Shown here piece by piece: positions 35,148 to 44,358 of a DNA stretch of 64,000 nt. Origin of the DNA: Undibacterium hunanense (lineage in GTDB: Bacteria; Pseudomonadota; Gammaproteobacteria; Burkholderiales; Burkholderiaceae_D). The DNA is taken from NCBI RefSeq assembly GCF_014284335.1, contig NZ_JACOGF010000019.1, positions 1 to 64,000 on the forward strand, in the 5' to 3' direction. Below the pieces are notes generated by a model, which saw only the letters and a list, made by a program, of their open reading frames with translations, had not been told where the DNA came from and did not search any database. Numbering within the stretch: the stretch's first letter is position 1; the number at the start of each line of letters is the position of its first letter. Made by a program: the position numbers and the translations under genes.

Positions 35148-35795
35148 ATGATCATCACCATTGCCGACGGCGCCGGTGGCGCGGCCAAATCCATTCTTGC
35201 TGACAACCTGGCAGCCCTGAGAACACTCGCAGGCCACAAGGTCATCTTGCTGGACAATGATCCCCAGCTTGCTTCGCTGAAATGGAGCTGTGAAAGACGC
35301 AATAACGGCCATACCGTTCCCATCACCGCCAGAAAAATCAGCGGCAAGGGCCTGCAGCCCGAACTGGAGAATTTACGTTGCCACTACCAGGATATCGTCA
35401 TCGACAGTGCGTCCCGCGATTGCATGGGCAGCCGCTCAGCCTTGCTGGCCGCCCACGTAGCGGTGATCGCGGTGGATCTGGATCAACTGGATCAATTGCA
35501 TGAAGAAGAACTGTTGCAGCGTGTGGAAAAGGCATGTGCATTCAACCCCGGCTTGCGCATTATGGTGGTGATGAGTTCTGTCCACATCCAGCCTTCGCCC
35601 GAAAAAATAGCGCTGGTGCGCAATTTTTCGCAAAAATTTAAGTCCGCCCAGTTATTTGCCAGGGTCATTCATTCCGGTTATGCGCTACAGCTGGCCTATC
35701 GCGATGGTTTGTCGATCAGCGAATATCTGCCTGCCGATCATCTGGCGGTAGCAGGCATGCAGGAATTATTTGGTGCCGTGTTTGCCGCACATTGA
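35148..35795 (+). CDS. ParA-like ATPase with deviant P-loop
   Basis: A 215-residue protein clearly homologous to ParA/Soj partition ATPases: AALRTLAGHKVILLDNDPQLASLKW is the helix-strand-Walker A' segment, followed by VIDSASRD for Walker B. The deviant Walker A, normally KGGVGKT/S, reads AGGAAKS here (residues 9-15). The catalytic Lys14 and Ser15 remain, but the signature Lys is Ala and the Gly before the catalytic Lys is Ala. ATP hydrolysis and dimer signalling may therefore be impaired. No ParB or centromere-like repeats are nearby. It is followed within 18 bases by a membrane protein and then a second ParA-like protein. Confidence 0.8.
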   Translation: MIITIADGAGGAAKSILADNLAALRTLAGHKVILLDNDPQLASLKWSCERRNNGHTVPITARKISGKGLQPELENLRCHYQDIVIDSASRDCMGSRSALLAAHVAVIAVDLDQLDQLHEEELLQRVEKACAFNPGLRIMVVMSSVHIQPSPEKIALVRNFSQKFKSAQLFARVIHSGYALQLAYRDGLSISEYLPADHLAVAGMQELFGAVFAAH

Positions 35796-35813
35796 AATCT
35801 GCCTGCTTAGCCC

Positions 35814-36311
35814 ATGTTTCCCTTGTTTATGACCCTGCTGCTGGTACTGAATAGCCTCGCCCAGGCAGTACCGGCAAGTGTTGTCGCTGGTTGTGGCCGC
35901 TTGCTGGCGACAAGCCTGTCGGCACTGGCTGGTATGGCTCTGTTGCACCTGCTAGGTTTGATGCCAGCCATGCAGTTATTTGCCGGCCTGGGCTTGTTGC
36001 TGCTGGCCTTGCACATGCTTTCACGCAAGTGCAAGCTGTGCCGCTATGTCATGGCCACCGTCGTGCTTGCCTGCCTGTTGTGTCTGGCGATGATGCAGGC
36101 AAAAGAGATACTGGAAATATTCACGGCATTGGCTGGCGCCATCTGCACGGCTATGGTGCTGGCAGGGGTCAGCAGCCTCATGCAAGGATCGCCATATCGT
36201 TACCGCTTTGCCATCGCCGCCGCGGCAGCCAGGCATTTCTGCGCTTTTGTGCTGGCAGCCATTGCCGTACAACATATCCTGATGGGGATACGTCAGCAAT
36301 TGCTGACATAA
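35814..36311 (+). CDS. Polytopic membrane protein between two ParA-like genes
   Basis: A 165-residue inner-membrane protein of unknown family with about four or five helices (roughly 3-20, 32-50, 54-70, 80-95, 135-155). The short loops are basic (SRKCKLCRY, SPYRYR). It contains CRYVMATVVLACLLCLAMMQ. It lies 18 bases after the ParA-like gene and 22 bases before the second one, in the same direction. It may anchor the two cytoplasmic ParA-like proteins to the membrane; this is inference. Confidence 0.72.
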   Translation: MFPLFMTLLLVLNSLAQAVPASVVAGCGRLLATSLSALAGMALLHLLGLMPAMQLFAGLGLLLLALHMLSRKCKLCRYVMATVVLACLLCLAMMQAKEILEIFTALAGAICTAMVLAGVSSLMQGSPYRYRFAIAAAAARHFCAFVLAAIAVQHILMGIRQQLLT

Positions 36312-36333
36312 ATATGTGTGACAGGTATAAAGT

Positions 36334-36957
36334 ATGCTGTTAAGCCTGGTTTCTGCCTGTGGTGCCGGTTTTCATACCAGTCAATACGCCAGCCAATACG
36401 GCGGCCTTGCTGCTGCCATCGCACAACGTCGCGCGCTGGCGGGCAGGAATGTATTATTGCTGACGCAATGCATGGCGGACAAGCAGGCTAATCAATACAA
36501 AAAACCCGCAGAAAACCGGATGTGGCAGATCAGAGAAATGAAAATCGCCGCTACTAGCCGCACGGTAAAAAGTGAGGCCTTGATGGCTGAACTGGCGATT
36601 GCCAGGCAATCCACCTGCGATGTCGTCCTGGACTTGCAGCAAGTGCATACAGATGTCGCCCTGCATCTGCTGGTCGAAAGCCACATGCTGGTTTTTTATA
36701 TACAGACCGCATTGTGGAAGCGCAACAGGCACACCAGGATGATGCAATGTATTCGTGCTGCAAGAGAAAAAAATCAATCACTACCCGTGCTGTTCATACT
36801 TGATGACATCAACAGCAAGACTGGACAGGATCTGGTCAACAAACTGGCGCGACAATTGCACGATGTGCGTTTCCTGTTGGCGAATACATCTGCCGATCTG
36901 GCTCTTGCCAGTATCTACAAAAGCATCTTCCTACCTGCCGCCTTACAAACCATCTGA
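36334..36957 (+). CDS. ParA-like protein lacking a P-loop (putative pseudo-ATPase)
   Basis: A 207-residue protein whose N-terminus aligns with ParA/MinD proteins, with no nucleotide-binding loop: LVSACGAGFHTSQYASQYGG replaces KGGxGKT, then LAAAIAQRRALAGRNVLLLTQ is the conserved first helix and second strand. Later strands CDVVLDLQQ, MLVFYIQTAL and LPVLFILDDI fit the order of the fold. The gene ends the cluster and may pair with the first ParA-like protein as a non-hydrolysing partner. The homology is remote, so the alternative is an unrelated Rossmann-like protein. Confidence 0.6.
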   Translation: MLLSLVSACGAGFHTSQYASQYGGLAAAIAQRRALAGRNVLLLTQCMADKQANQYKKPAENRMWQIREMKIAATSRTVKSEALMAELAIARQSTCDVVLDLQQVHTDVALHLLVESHMLVFYIQTALWKRNRHTRMMQCIRAAREKNQSLPVLFILDDINSKTGQDLVNKLARQLHDVRFLLANTSADLALASIYKSIFLPAALQTI

Positions 36958-36988
36958 ACACATCAGACACCTGAACAAACACCTGAAC

Positions 36989-37028
36989 GGCCTGAAGCCT
37001 GAATCATTGCGATTCGTGGCTTCAGGCC
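36989..37028. terminator. Long hairpin between convergent genes
   Basis: A perfect 11-bp stem GGCCTGAAGCC (36989-36999) and GGCTTCAGGCC (37018-37028). Neither strand has a U-tract directly after the stem, so it is a weak or factor-dependent terminator at best. A T-run sits just outside the stem on the porin side. Confidence 0.5.
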
Positions 37029-37046
37029 GAAAAAATAGCAGGCTTA

Positions 37047-37790
37047 TCAGAAAGTTTTACTTATTGCCACCACCACAGCCGTCTTGCCCAGGAACTTGCC
37101 ATTCGCTGGTGATGCGTAGGCGACTTCACTGGCATTGGTTCCTATGACTGCCAGGGATGCAGTGAGTACACCGAAGTCCTTGCTGACACCCAGTTTCCAG
37201 TCGGTATAGCTGGCGGCACCCGTGTTCTTCACCTGTTGATGACCGGCATGCAGGTTCAGTGTCAGGCCGCTGCTGATGTTGCTGATATCGATATTCGCAC
37301 CCAGGTCCAGGTAACCGCTATTCTTGCTGTCGGCAAAGCCGAACAGGTTGGTGACTGAATGCGAATACTTGGCATACGCAGGGCCGTAGGATAATTGTCC
37401 ATAAATTTCCGTGGTGTTGGCACTGACTGCCAGGCCATTCGATGGATAGACATAGCTCAATACGCCGACATCATAGCTGACATCCTTGCTGATTTCGCCG
37501 CGCTTGCCGGCATACAGGTCGATTTCCACATCGCCACCGCCACCGGCATCCTTGGTCCATTTGATGCTGGATGCCCAGGCACCTGCATAAAAACCGCTAG
37601 GATTGTGGGTGTAATCGGCCCCGCCTTGCAAGGCTGGCTGCAAGCGGGTTTGGGAAATACCGCGATAGCGATAATCGGATGTGACAGCGGCATTGAAACT
37701 GACTTCATTGTCAGGCTTGGCATCTTCTGCAGCGGCGATGCCGGTAAAAAATACGCTGCTGATAGCGGCTGCCATGATCAACTTCTTCAT
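37047..37790 (-). CDS. TorF-family outer-membrane putative porin
   Basis: A 247-residue outer-membrane beta-barrel protein. The start at 37790 is preceded by AGGAAGTAAT, and a signal peptide ends at IAAAEDA. The mature protein starts VSFNAAVTSDYRYRGISQT, the family signature (Gcw_chp/TorF). Amphipathic strands continue to a C-terminal Phe (VVVAISKTF), the usual outer-membrane sorting signal. Members are thought to be small-solute porins. It is convergent with the ParA-like operon and otherwise stands alone. Confidence 0.88.
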   Translation of the reverse strand: MKKLIMAAAISSVFFTGIAAAEDAKPDNEVSFNAAVTSDYRYRGISQTRLQPALQGGADYTHNPSGFYAGAWASSIKWTKDAGGGGDVEIDLYAGKRGEISKDVSYDVGVLSYVYPSNGLAVSANTTEIYGQLSYGPAYAKYSHSVTNLFGFADSKNSGYLDLGANIDISNISSGLTLNLHAGHQQVKNTGAASYTDWKLGVSKDFGVLTASLAVIGTNASEVAYASPANGKFLGKTAVVVAISKTF

Positions 37791-37969
37791 ATTACTTCCT
37801 CTCACTATTAAGGACGCTTCGTCCTGGTTGGTGCTGATGTCACCAGACTACATCAGGGTGTGTTGATGACATCAGTCACGTTAAAATTCATGCCTATACA
37901 AAATTTCGGGCGCAAAAGTCCCTCCGGCAAAAGACGTGTTGCCGGGTATTCAAGCCGCTTTATCAGTTT

Positions 37970-38689
37970 TTAATTTGGCAGAAGAAGCCGATAGCCTATG
38001 GCCGTCTCCGTCAGCAAATAGCGCGGTTGTGCGGGATCGTCTTCCAGTTTGTGGCGCAAGTGGCCCATATAAATACGCAGATAATGTCCATTTTCGGCAT
38101 GGCTGGGGCCCCATACCTCACGTAATAATTGCGGGTTGGTGACAACCCGTCCGACATGGGTGACCAGCACCATCAATAGCCTGAATTCTGTCGGTGTCAG
38201 TTTCACCATTTGCCCGGCCTTGGTCACCAGGCGTGCTTTCATATCGACCTTGACATCACCAAACTGCAGCACGCCACCAAGGCTGATGCCGGGCTGACGT
38301 TGGCGCCTGAAAGTGGCACGCACCCGTGCCAGCAATTCACCGACACCGAAAGGCTTGCTCAGGTAATCATCGGCACCGGCATCGAGTGCCTTGATCTTGT
38401 CTTGCTCACTGACACGGGCAGACAAAACAATGATGGGTACGCTGGACCATTTGCGCACGTCGCGGATAAAGTTGAGGCCGTCACCGTCCGGCAAACCCAG
38501 ATCAAGCACGATCAGGTCAGGCTGGCGGGTACCGGCATCGACCAGCCCGCGTTGCAGGGTGGCAGATTCGAAAACCTGCCATTCTTCGTCTTCAAGAGCG
38601 CTGCGGACAAAGCGGCGGATTTGTGGTTCGTCTTCCACTAGCAGGGCAGTGGGTGTACTTGCAAGAGCACTTAAAAGGCTGGGTGTCAT
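37970..38689 (-). CDS. kdpE: KdpE, response regulator of potassium transport
   Basis: A 239-residue OmpR-family response regulator. The receiver domain shows LLVEDEPQIRRFVRSALEDEEW, phosphoacceptor Asp63 (VLDLGLPDGDG) and the conserved Lys in SKPFGVGELLARV. The DNA-binding winged helix ends HLRHKLEDDPAQPRYLLTETAIGYRLL. It overlaps the kdpD stop by 4 bases. In known systems phosphorylated KdpE activates the kdpFABC promoter at low external potassium. A matching box lies near 46471-46492. Confidence 0.96.
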   Translation of the reverse strand: MTPSLLSALASTPTALLVEDEPQIRRFVRSALEDEEWQVFESATLQRGLVDAGTRQPDLIVLDLGLPDGDGLNFIRDVRKWSSVPIIVLSARVSEQDKIKALDAGADDYLSKPFGVGELLARVRATFRRQRQPGISLGGVLQFGDVKVDMKARLVTKAGQMVKLTPTEFRLLMVLVTHVGRVVTNPQLLREVWGPSHAENGHYLRIYMGHLRHKLEDDPAQPRYLLTETAIGYRLLLPN

Positions 38690-41448
38690 GATGCTGTGAT
38701 CAGGTTCTGTTCTTCAGGTTCAGGTTCAGGTTCAGGTTCAAGCTCTGGCAGGGCCGGTGGGGTACCCAGTGGCAAACTGAATACGATGCAGGCACCGCCA
38801 TCAGGTGAATGACCAGCGCCCATGCTGCCGCCATGGGCGCTGACGATGGCGCGACAAATTGCCAGGCCCAGGCCCACACCCGGCAAGGCAGATTCACGTT
38901 CACCACGGGTAAATTTTTCAAATACGGCTTCTTCACGGCCGACCGGCAAGCCAGGGCCGTTGTCATAGACGCGGACTTCCAGCAGGTCGCCACTGGCCTG
39001 GGCCGCAATCGTGATCAGGGATGCTGGTGGCGTATATTTGGTCGCGTTTTCCAGCAGATTGCACAAGACGCGTTCTATCAATACGGCATCAAAACTGATC
39101 AGTGGCAAATCGCGGTCCAGCCGGGTTTCCACCCTGTGCTGCTGCAACTGGAAGGCGCAGATGCGCAAGGCACTGCCCACCACTTCTTCAAACGGTTGCC
39201 ATTGCAGATTCAACCTGACTTCACCACTTTCTATTCTCGCCATATCCAGCAGATTGGTGACCAGGGCGCTCATGCGCAGGGTTTCATCACGCAGGGCCTG
39301 GGCCATTTTCAATTGTGTGTCCGCCAGTGCCGGTTTCGACATCGCCAGTGATTCTGATATACCGACCAGTGAGGTCAGTGGTGTACGCAAATCATGCGAC
39401 AGCGCCGCCAGCAGGGAATTGCGCAGGCGTTCCGATTCCATATGGATCAGGGCATTTTGCGCCACTTCAATATAGTGCACGCGTTCCAGCGCAATCGCGG
39501 CCAGCGCGGCAAAGGTATCCAGTTGCTGTCTTTGCTCGGGAATCATGATCCAGCGCCGGCTTTCCGGCTGTATGGCCAGCAAACCACGCGTGCGCATGGG
39601 CGCCACTAGCGGCAGATAAAAGAAATTTCCCGCGGGCAGGGTGTCGGTGCCTATACCTGCCGCTTCCACCTTGTCAAAGGCCCATTGTGCAATGCCTATG
39701 TCCAGACCAGGCACGCTCGTGGCTGGTGCCTGCAAACGTCCATTTTCATCTGGCAGCAACAAGGTCGCCTGCGCCCGGAACGCTCTTTGTATGATGACTT
39801 GCGTGGTTTCGGAAATCTGCTCTGCCAGCAGCACGCCAGACAAATCACGTGCAAATTCATACAATGCACGGGCGCGGGATTCACGGTGTGAAGCCACCCG
39901 TGCCTGATAGCGCAGATCGGCGGTCAGATGCCCGGTAATCAAACCAACCACCAGCATGACGACAAAGGTCATCAGGTATTGCAGATCACTGACAGCAAAA
40001 GAAAAACGTGGCGGTACAAAAAAGAAATCAAACACGGCAATACCGATAACGGTAGCCACCACCGACGGGCCACGCCCGAAACGCACGGCCACCAGTACCA
40101 CTGTCAACAGGAACAGCATCGCAATATTGACCAGATTGAATACATCAATCAGGGGTGTAGCGATGAGGCCGGTAAATATACTGGCCAGTGCCGCAAACAC
40201 ATAGCGCCAGTGGCGCGGCGCTACACGCGGGCTGGCGTACTCGGCAGAACGCGGCGACGTGGTGTCCTTGTTGCTGGCGGATTCGGCAACGGCATTGGTG
40301 GCCTCGCCCACTTCTATCAAATCGAGGTCTGGCGCATACGCGGCAATGCGTTGCAGTTGGGAGGCACGATGCCATTGCAAATGCCATTTGTGTTGCTGCT
40401 GGCGACCCAGTACGATGCGTGAAAAATTATGGCTATGGGCATAATCGACGATGGCCTGGGCGATGTCTTTGCCTGTCAGCACCGCTGTGCTGGCCCCCAG
40501 GTCTTGCGCCAGTTTCAGATTTTTCAGGATACGTTCACGCTGTGCCGACGGCAGGCGTTGCAGTTGCGGTGTTTCCACATACACGGCATGCCATTCGGCA
40601 TTCATCTGGCTGGCCAGGCGGGCCGCACTGCGTACCAGATGGCCGGATTCTGCCTGTGGCCCGACACAAGCCAGCAGGGCAGCATCGGTTTTCCAGATCG
40701 CGCCTATGGATTTTTCTATGCGATAGGCCTGTACGTCATCTTCTATGCGGTCTGCGGTACGGCGCAGGGCCAGCTCGCGCAAGGCGATCAGGTTCCCCTT
40801 GCGGAAAAAATTCTGGGCTGCGCGTTCAGCCTGCTGCATTTTGTAGACCCGGCCTGATTTCAGCCTGGCCAGCAATTCGTCAGCGGGTATATCCACCAGC
40901 ACCACTTCATCGGCTTCGTCAAATACCTTGTCGGGCAAGGTCTCGGCCACGCGTATGCCGGTGATGCCGCCCACCACATCATTCAGGCTTTCCAGATGCT
41001 GGACATTCACCGTGGTGAACACATCGATACCGGCAGCCAGCAATTCATCCACATCCTGCCAGCGTTTCGGGTGGCGTGAACCGGCTGCGTTTGAATGTGC
41101 CAGTTCATCCATCAGTATCAGGGCAGGGCGGCGCTGTAGTGCCGTGTCGATATCAAATTCTGTGAGTGTCTTGTCGCGATAAGCAATGGCACGCGGTGGC
41201 AAGACTTCCAGCCCATCGAGCAGGGCTGCGGTTTCATCACGGCCATGGGTTTCTATGACGCCTATCAGTACTTCATGGCCTTCTGCGATCAGCTTGCGGG
41301 CGGCAGTCAGCATGGCATAGGTTTTGCCCACACCGGCGGATGCACCGAAATAAATGCGCAGGCGGCCACGGCTGGCACGCCTTTCCTGCTCCTGCACGTG
41401 GGCAAGCAAGACATCGGGGTCAGGACGCTGATCGCTGTGATTGGCCAT
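38686..41448 (-). CDS. kdpD: KdpD, potassium/turgor sensor histidine kinase
   Basis: A 920-residue sensor kinase. The N-terminal KdpD domain has Walker A GASAGVGKTYAMLTAA and VNVQHLESLNDVV, followed by a USP-like domain. A four-helix membrane domain sits near 400-500 (DFFFVPPRFSFAVSDLQYL), then a GAF-like linker. The kinase core has the H box ALSHDLRTPLTSLVGISESL, the N box LLENATKYTPP and G boxes VYDNGPGLP and GVGLGLAI. The C-terminus ends in a Glu-Pro repeat encoded by a 6-base tandem repeat. It phosphorylates KdpE. Confidence 0.96.
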   Translation of the reverse strand: MANHSDQRPDPDVLLAHVQEQERRASRGRLRIYFGASAGVGKTYAMLTAARKLIAEGHEVLIGVIETHGRDETAALLDGLEVLPPRAIAYRDKTLTEFDIDTALQRRPALILMDELAHSNAAGSRHPKRWQDVDELLAAGIDVFTTVNVQHLESLNDVVGGITGIRVAETLPDKVFDEADEVVLVDIPADELLARLKSGRVYKMQQAERAAQNFFRKGNLIALRELALRRTADRIEDDVQAYRIEKSIGAIWKTDAALLACVGPQAESGHLVRSAARLASQMNAEWHAVYVETPQLQRLPSAQRERILKNLKLAQDLGASTAVLTGKDIAQAIVDYAHSHNFSRIVLGRQQQHKWHLQWHRASQLQRIAAYAPDLDLIEVGEATNAVAESASNKDTTSPRSAEYASPRVAPRHWRYVFAALASIFTGLIATPLIDVFNLVNIAMLFLLTVVLVAVRFGRGPSVVATVIGIAVFDFFFVPPRFSFAVSDLQYLMTFVVMLVVGLITGHLTADLRYQARVASHRESRARALYEFARDLSGVLLAEQISETTQVIIQRAFRAQATLLLPDENGRLQAPATSVPGLDIGIAQWAFDKVEAAGIGTDTLPAGNFFYLPLVAPMRTRGLLAIQPESRRWIMIPEQRQQLDTFAALAAIALERVHYIEVAQNALIHMESERLRNSLLAALSHDLRTPLTSLVGISESLAMSKPALADTQLKMAQALRDETLRMSALVTNLLDMARIESGEVRLNLQWQPFEEVVGSALRICAFQLQQHRVETRLDRDLPLISFDAVLIERVLCNLLENATKYTPPASLITIAAQASGDLLEVRVYDNGPGLPVGREEAVFEKFTRGERESALPGVGLGLAICRAIVSAHGGSMGAGHSPDGGACIVFSLPLGTPPALPELEPEPEPEPEEQNLITAS
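38715..38738. repeat. In-frame hexanucleotide repeat in the 3' end of kdpD (CAGGTT x4)
   Basis: Four perfect copies encode Glu-Pro pairs on the minus strand in the tail of KdpD. Slippage would lengthen or shorten the tail without shifting frame. Confidence 0.75.
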
Positions 41449-41490
41449 AAAGTAATGAATTCGTCGAATAGAAACCGTAGATGACTATGA

Positions 41491-42105
41491 TTATCCTTTT
41501 TTATCCAGTGCCATGTTCAATTCCAGCACATTCACCCTGGCTTCGCCAAGTACGCCAAACACCGGCTGTTTGCCAAATTGTTCGATCAGGGCATTCACCT
41601 GCTTCAATTCCAGTTTGCGCTCACGCGCTATCCTTGCAGACTGATAATACGCTGCTGCCAGACTGATGTCAGGGTCCAGCCCGCTGGCGGATGCGGTTAC
41701 CAGATCGACCGGGATTTTGGCGGTATTGCCAGGGTCAGCTGCTTTCAGGGCGTCGATACGGCCTTTGACTGCATCGGTTTGTGCCGGATTGGTGGGGCCA
41801 AAGTTGGAGCCGCTGGATGCCAGGGCATTATTCGGCATGGGGCCGGTAGCCGATGGCCTGCCCCAGAAATAGCCGGGGGAAGAAAAAGCCTGGCCGATCA
41901 GGGAAGATCCCACGGTCTTGCCGTCACGCACGACCAGACTGCCTTCTGCCTGGTCATTGAAGGCAACTTTGCCTATGCCTGTCATGGCATACGGATAAAT
42001 GACACCGACGACCAGGGTCAGGCCGGCAAACAGGGTCAGGGCCGGACGCAGGGTTGAACTGATGCTGTTGGAGCTGACGCCGTTAGAACTAATGATGCTA
42101 GTCAT
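41491..42105 (-). CDS. kdpC: KdpC, K+-ATPase subunit C
   Basis: A 204-residue subunit with one N-terminal transmembrane helix (ALTLFAGLTLVVGVIYPYA). The periplasmic domain has conserved FSSPGYFWGRPSAT, SGSNFGPTNPAQ and VTASASGLDPDISLAAAYYQ and ends VNVLELNMALD. It stabilises the KdpAB complex and raises its affinity for ATP. It lies 48 bases downstream of kdpB and 42 bases before kdpD. The Asn/Ser-rich start (SSNGVSSNSISS) is longer than usual. Confidence 0.96.
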   Translation of the reverse strand: MTSIISSNGVSSNSISSTLRPALTLFAGLTLVVGVIYPYAMTGIGKVAFNDQAEGSLVVRDGKTVGSSLIGQAFSSPGYFWGRPSATGPMPNNALASSGSNFGPTNPAQTDAVKGRIDALKAADPGNTAKIPVDLVTASASGLDPDISLAAAYYQSARIARERKLELKQVNALIEQFGKQPVFGVLGEARVNVLELNMALDKKG

Positions 42106-42153
42106 GATGATTTCCTTTTTCAGTGTAATGGTGAACGCAGATCAGGCCACAGA

Positions 42154-44274
42154 TCAAGCCAAATTCAGCAGGGCCAGAATGACGTCAATCAACTTGATAC
42201 CGATGAAGGGCAACACGATGCCACCCAGACCATAAATCAGCAGATTGCGACGCAACAGCAGGGATGCACCGATGGCGCGGTATTTGACGCCTTTCAGGGC
42301 CAGCGGGATCAGGAACACGATAATCAGGGCATTGAAGATCACCGCCGACATGATGGCTGACGACGGGCTGGTCAGATGCATGATGTCGAGCGCCTTTAAC
42401 TGTGGATAAGTGGCGACAAAGGCCGCCGGAATAATCGCAAAGTATTTGGCGATGTCATTGGCGATGGAGAAGGTGGTCAGGGAGCCACGTGTCATCAGCA
42501 TCTGTTTGCCGATTTCCACAATCTCCAGCAACTTGGTGGGATTGGAATCGAGGTCCACCATATTGCCAGCCTCTTTTGCGGCCTGGGTACCGGAACTCAT
42601 GGCGACAGCAACGTCGGCCTGTGCCAGCGCCGGGGCGTCATTGGTGCCGTCACCGGTCATGGCAACCAGACGGCCTTCTGACTGGTAGCTGCGTATCAGT
42701 TTGAGCTTGTCTTCAGGCGTGGCTTCTGCCAAAAAGTCATCAACACCTGCTTCTGCGGCAATGGCGGCAGCAGTCAGCTTGTTGTCACCGGTGATCATGA
42801 TAGTTTTGATACCCATGCGGCGCAGTTCGGCAAACCTTTCCTTGATGCCGCCCTTGACGATATCTTTCAGTTCTATCGTACCCATGACTTTGCCGTCATC
42901 CACCACCACCAGCGGTGTGCTGCCGCGACGGGAAATGTCTTCCACTACACGCGATACGTCAGCAGGAAATGGCCGGCCCATGGATTCCACATATTTTTTG
43001 ACAGAATCGGCTGCGCCCTTGCGTATCTTGCGTTCAGCAATATCAACACCGCTCATGCGGGTCTGTGCCGTGAATTGCACGAAGCTTGCGTTCAGCGATG
43101 CCATTTCACGTTCACGCAAGTTGTAGCGCTGTTTGGCAAAAATGACGATGCTGCGACCTTCTGGCGTTTCATCCGCCAGCGATGCCAGTTGGGCAGAATC
43201 CGCCAGTTGCGGCAGGCTGACGCCAGGTGCCGGGAAAAAATCCGAAGCCTGACGGTTACCCAGAGTGATGGTGCCGGTTTTATCCAGCATCAGGACATCC
43301 ACGTCACCCGCAGCTTCCACTGCACGACCAGAAGTGGCGATGACGTTCGCCTGCATCATACGGCTCATGCCAGCCACACCAATAGCTGACAGCAAACCAC
43401 CGATGGTAGTGGGGATCAGGCATACCAGCAAGGCAATCAGCACGGTAATCGAAATAGGTGCCGAGGCAATACCAGCGGCCTTGGCCGCATCCACACTGAA
43501 CAATGAAAATGGCAATAAGGTCACGGTGACAGCCAGGAAGATGATGGTCAACGCCACCAGCAAGATGGTCAGGGCAACTTCGTTCGGGGTTTTCTGGCGC
43601 TTGGCACCTTCTACCATGGCGATCATGCGGTCAATGAAGGCTTCGCCGGGATTCGACGTGACTTTCACGACCAGCCAGTCGGACAGCACGCGGGTACCAC
43701 CTGTGACAGCAGAAAAATCACCGCCGGATTCACGTATCACCGGTGCAGATTCACCGGTAATCGCGCTTTCATCGACGGTGGCCACGCCTTCGATGACTTC
43801 GCCATCAATAGGGATGACATCATTGGCTTCGACCAGCACCACATCGCCTTTGCGCAAGTCATTGGCAGATGCTGGCAGCCAGGTAGTGCCGTGTTTTGGC
43901 GTCGCCAGCTTTTTGGCCATCACGGTTTGCTTCAATGCGCGCAGTGAAGCTGCCTGGGCCTTGCTGCGACCTTCTGCCAGGGCTTCGGCAAAATTCGCAA
44001 ACAGAACGGTGAACCACAACCAGACAGAGATGGCGAGAATGAAACCAGGGCTGGCTTCCCCTTGCCCCATAAGTGATTGCACGAACAGGGCGCTGGTGAT
44101 GATGCTGCCGACATACACGACGAACATCACCGGGCTGCGCAATTGCGTGCGTGGACTCAGTTTTTTGAATGAGTCGATAACAGCTGGCAGTATGAGGCTG
44201 GAATCGAACAAGGACAGGCGTGGCTTGCTGCCACCAAGGCTGTCCGCGGTTTTTTGTACACTAGTACTAGACAT
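42154..44274 (-). CDS. kdpB: KdpB, P-type potassium-transporting ATPase catalytic subunit
   Basis: A 706-residue P-type ATPase. The phosphorylated Asp331 lies in LMLDKTGTITLGNR. The dephosphorylation loop TGES is at 173-176; its serine is the known inhibitory phosphosite in Escherichia coli. The hinge motif GDGTNDAPALAQADVAVAM is present, as are about seven membrane helices. It hydrolyses ATP to drive K+ uptake through KdpA. It is encoded between kdpA and kdpC in the normal order. All catalytic residues seen are intact. Confidence 0.97.
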   Translation of the reverse strand: MSSTSVQKTADSLGGSKPRLSLFDSSLILPAVIDSFKKLSPRTQLRSPVMFVVYVGSIITSALFVQSLMGQGEASPGFILAISVWLWFTVLFANFAEALAEGRSKAQAASLRALKQTVMAKKLATPKHGTTWLPASANDLRKGDVVLVEANDVIPIDGEVIEGVATVDESAITGESAPVIRESGGDFSAVTGGTRVLSDWLVVKVTSNPGEAFIDRMIAMVEGAKRQKTPNEVALTILLVALTIIFLAVTVTLLPFSLFSVDAAKAAGIASAPISITVLIALLVCLIPTTIGGLLSAIGVAGMSRMMQANVIATSGRAVEAAGDVDVLMLDKTGTITLGNRQASDFFPAPGVSLPQLADSAQLASLADETPEGRSIVIFAKQRYNLREREMASLNASFVQFTAQTRMSGVDIAERKIRKGAADSVKKYVESMGRPFPADVSRVVEDISRRGSTPLVVVDDGKVMGTIELKDIVKGGIKERFAELRRMGIKTIMITGDNKLTAAAIAAEAGVDDFLAEATPEDKLKLIRSYQSEGRLVAMTGDGTNDAPALAQADVAVAMSSGTQAAKEAGNMVDLDSNPTKLLEIVEIGKQMLMTRGSLTTFSIANDIAKYFAIIPAAFVATYPQLKALDIMHLTSPSSAIMSAVIFNALIIVFLIPLALKGVKYRAIGASLLLRRNLLIYGLGGIVLPFIGIKLIDVILALLNLA

Positions 44275-44358
44275 GAAAATCCCCTTAAACTACGTGTGGG
44301 CCTGAAGCGCGCGGCGAAGAACGTGGAATCGGCCGCGCCTCTGATTCAGGCATCCGCT

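Noticed and set aside
35148..36957. Ordinary chromosome or plasmid partition locus
   Set aside because: No ParB gene and no cluster of parS-like sites was seen, and the P-loops are deviant or absent.
36989..37028. Strong intrinsic terminator for the ParA-like operon
   Set aside because: The stem is excellent but no U-tract follows on either strand, so I list it only as a hairpin of uncertain function.
38809..39351. Long plus-strand frame opposite kdpD
   Set aside because: The composition reflects the reverse of the KdpD kinase domain, and there is no ribosome site.
43265..44305. A 346-codon open frame on the plus strand opposite kdpB
   Set aside because: Its product is Ser/Thr/Ala-rich and resembles no family, while the minus strand encodes a complete KdpB with intact motifs. 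It is a mirror of kdpB codon bias.
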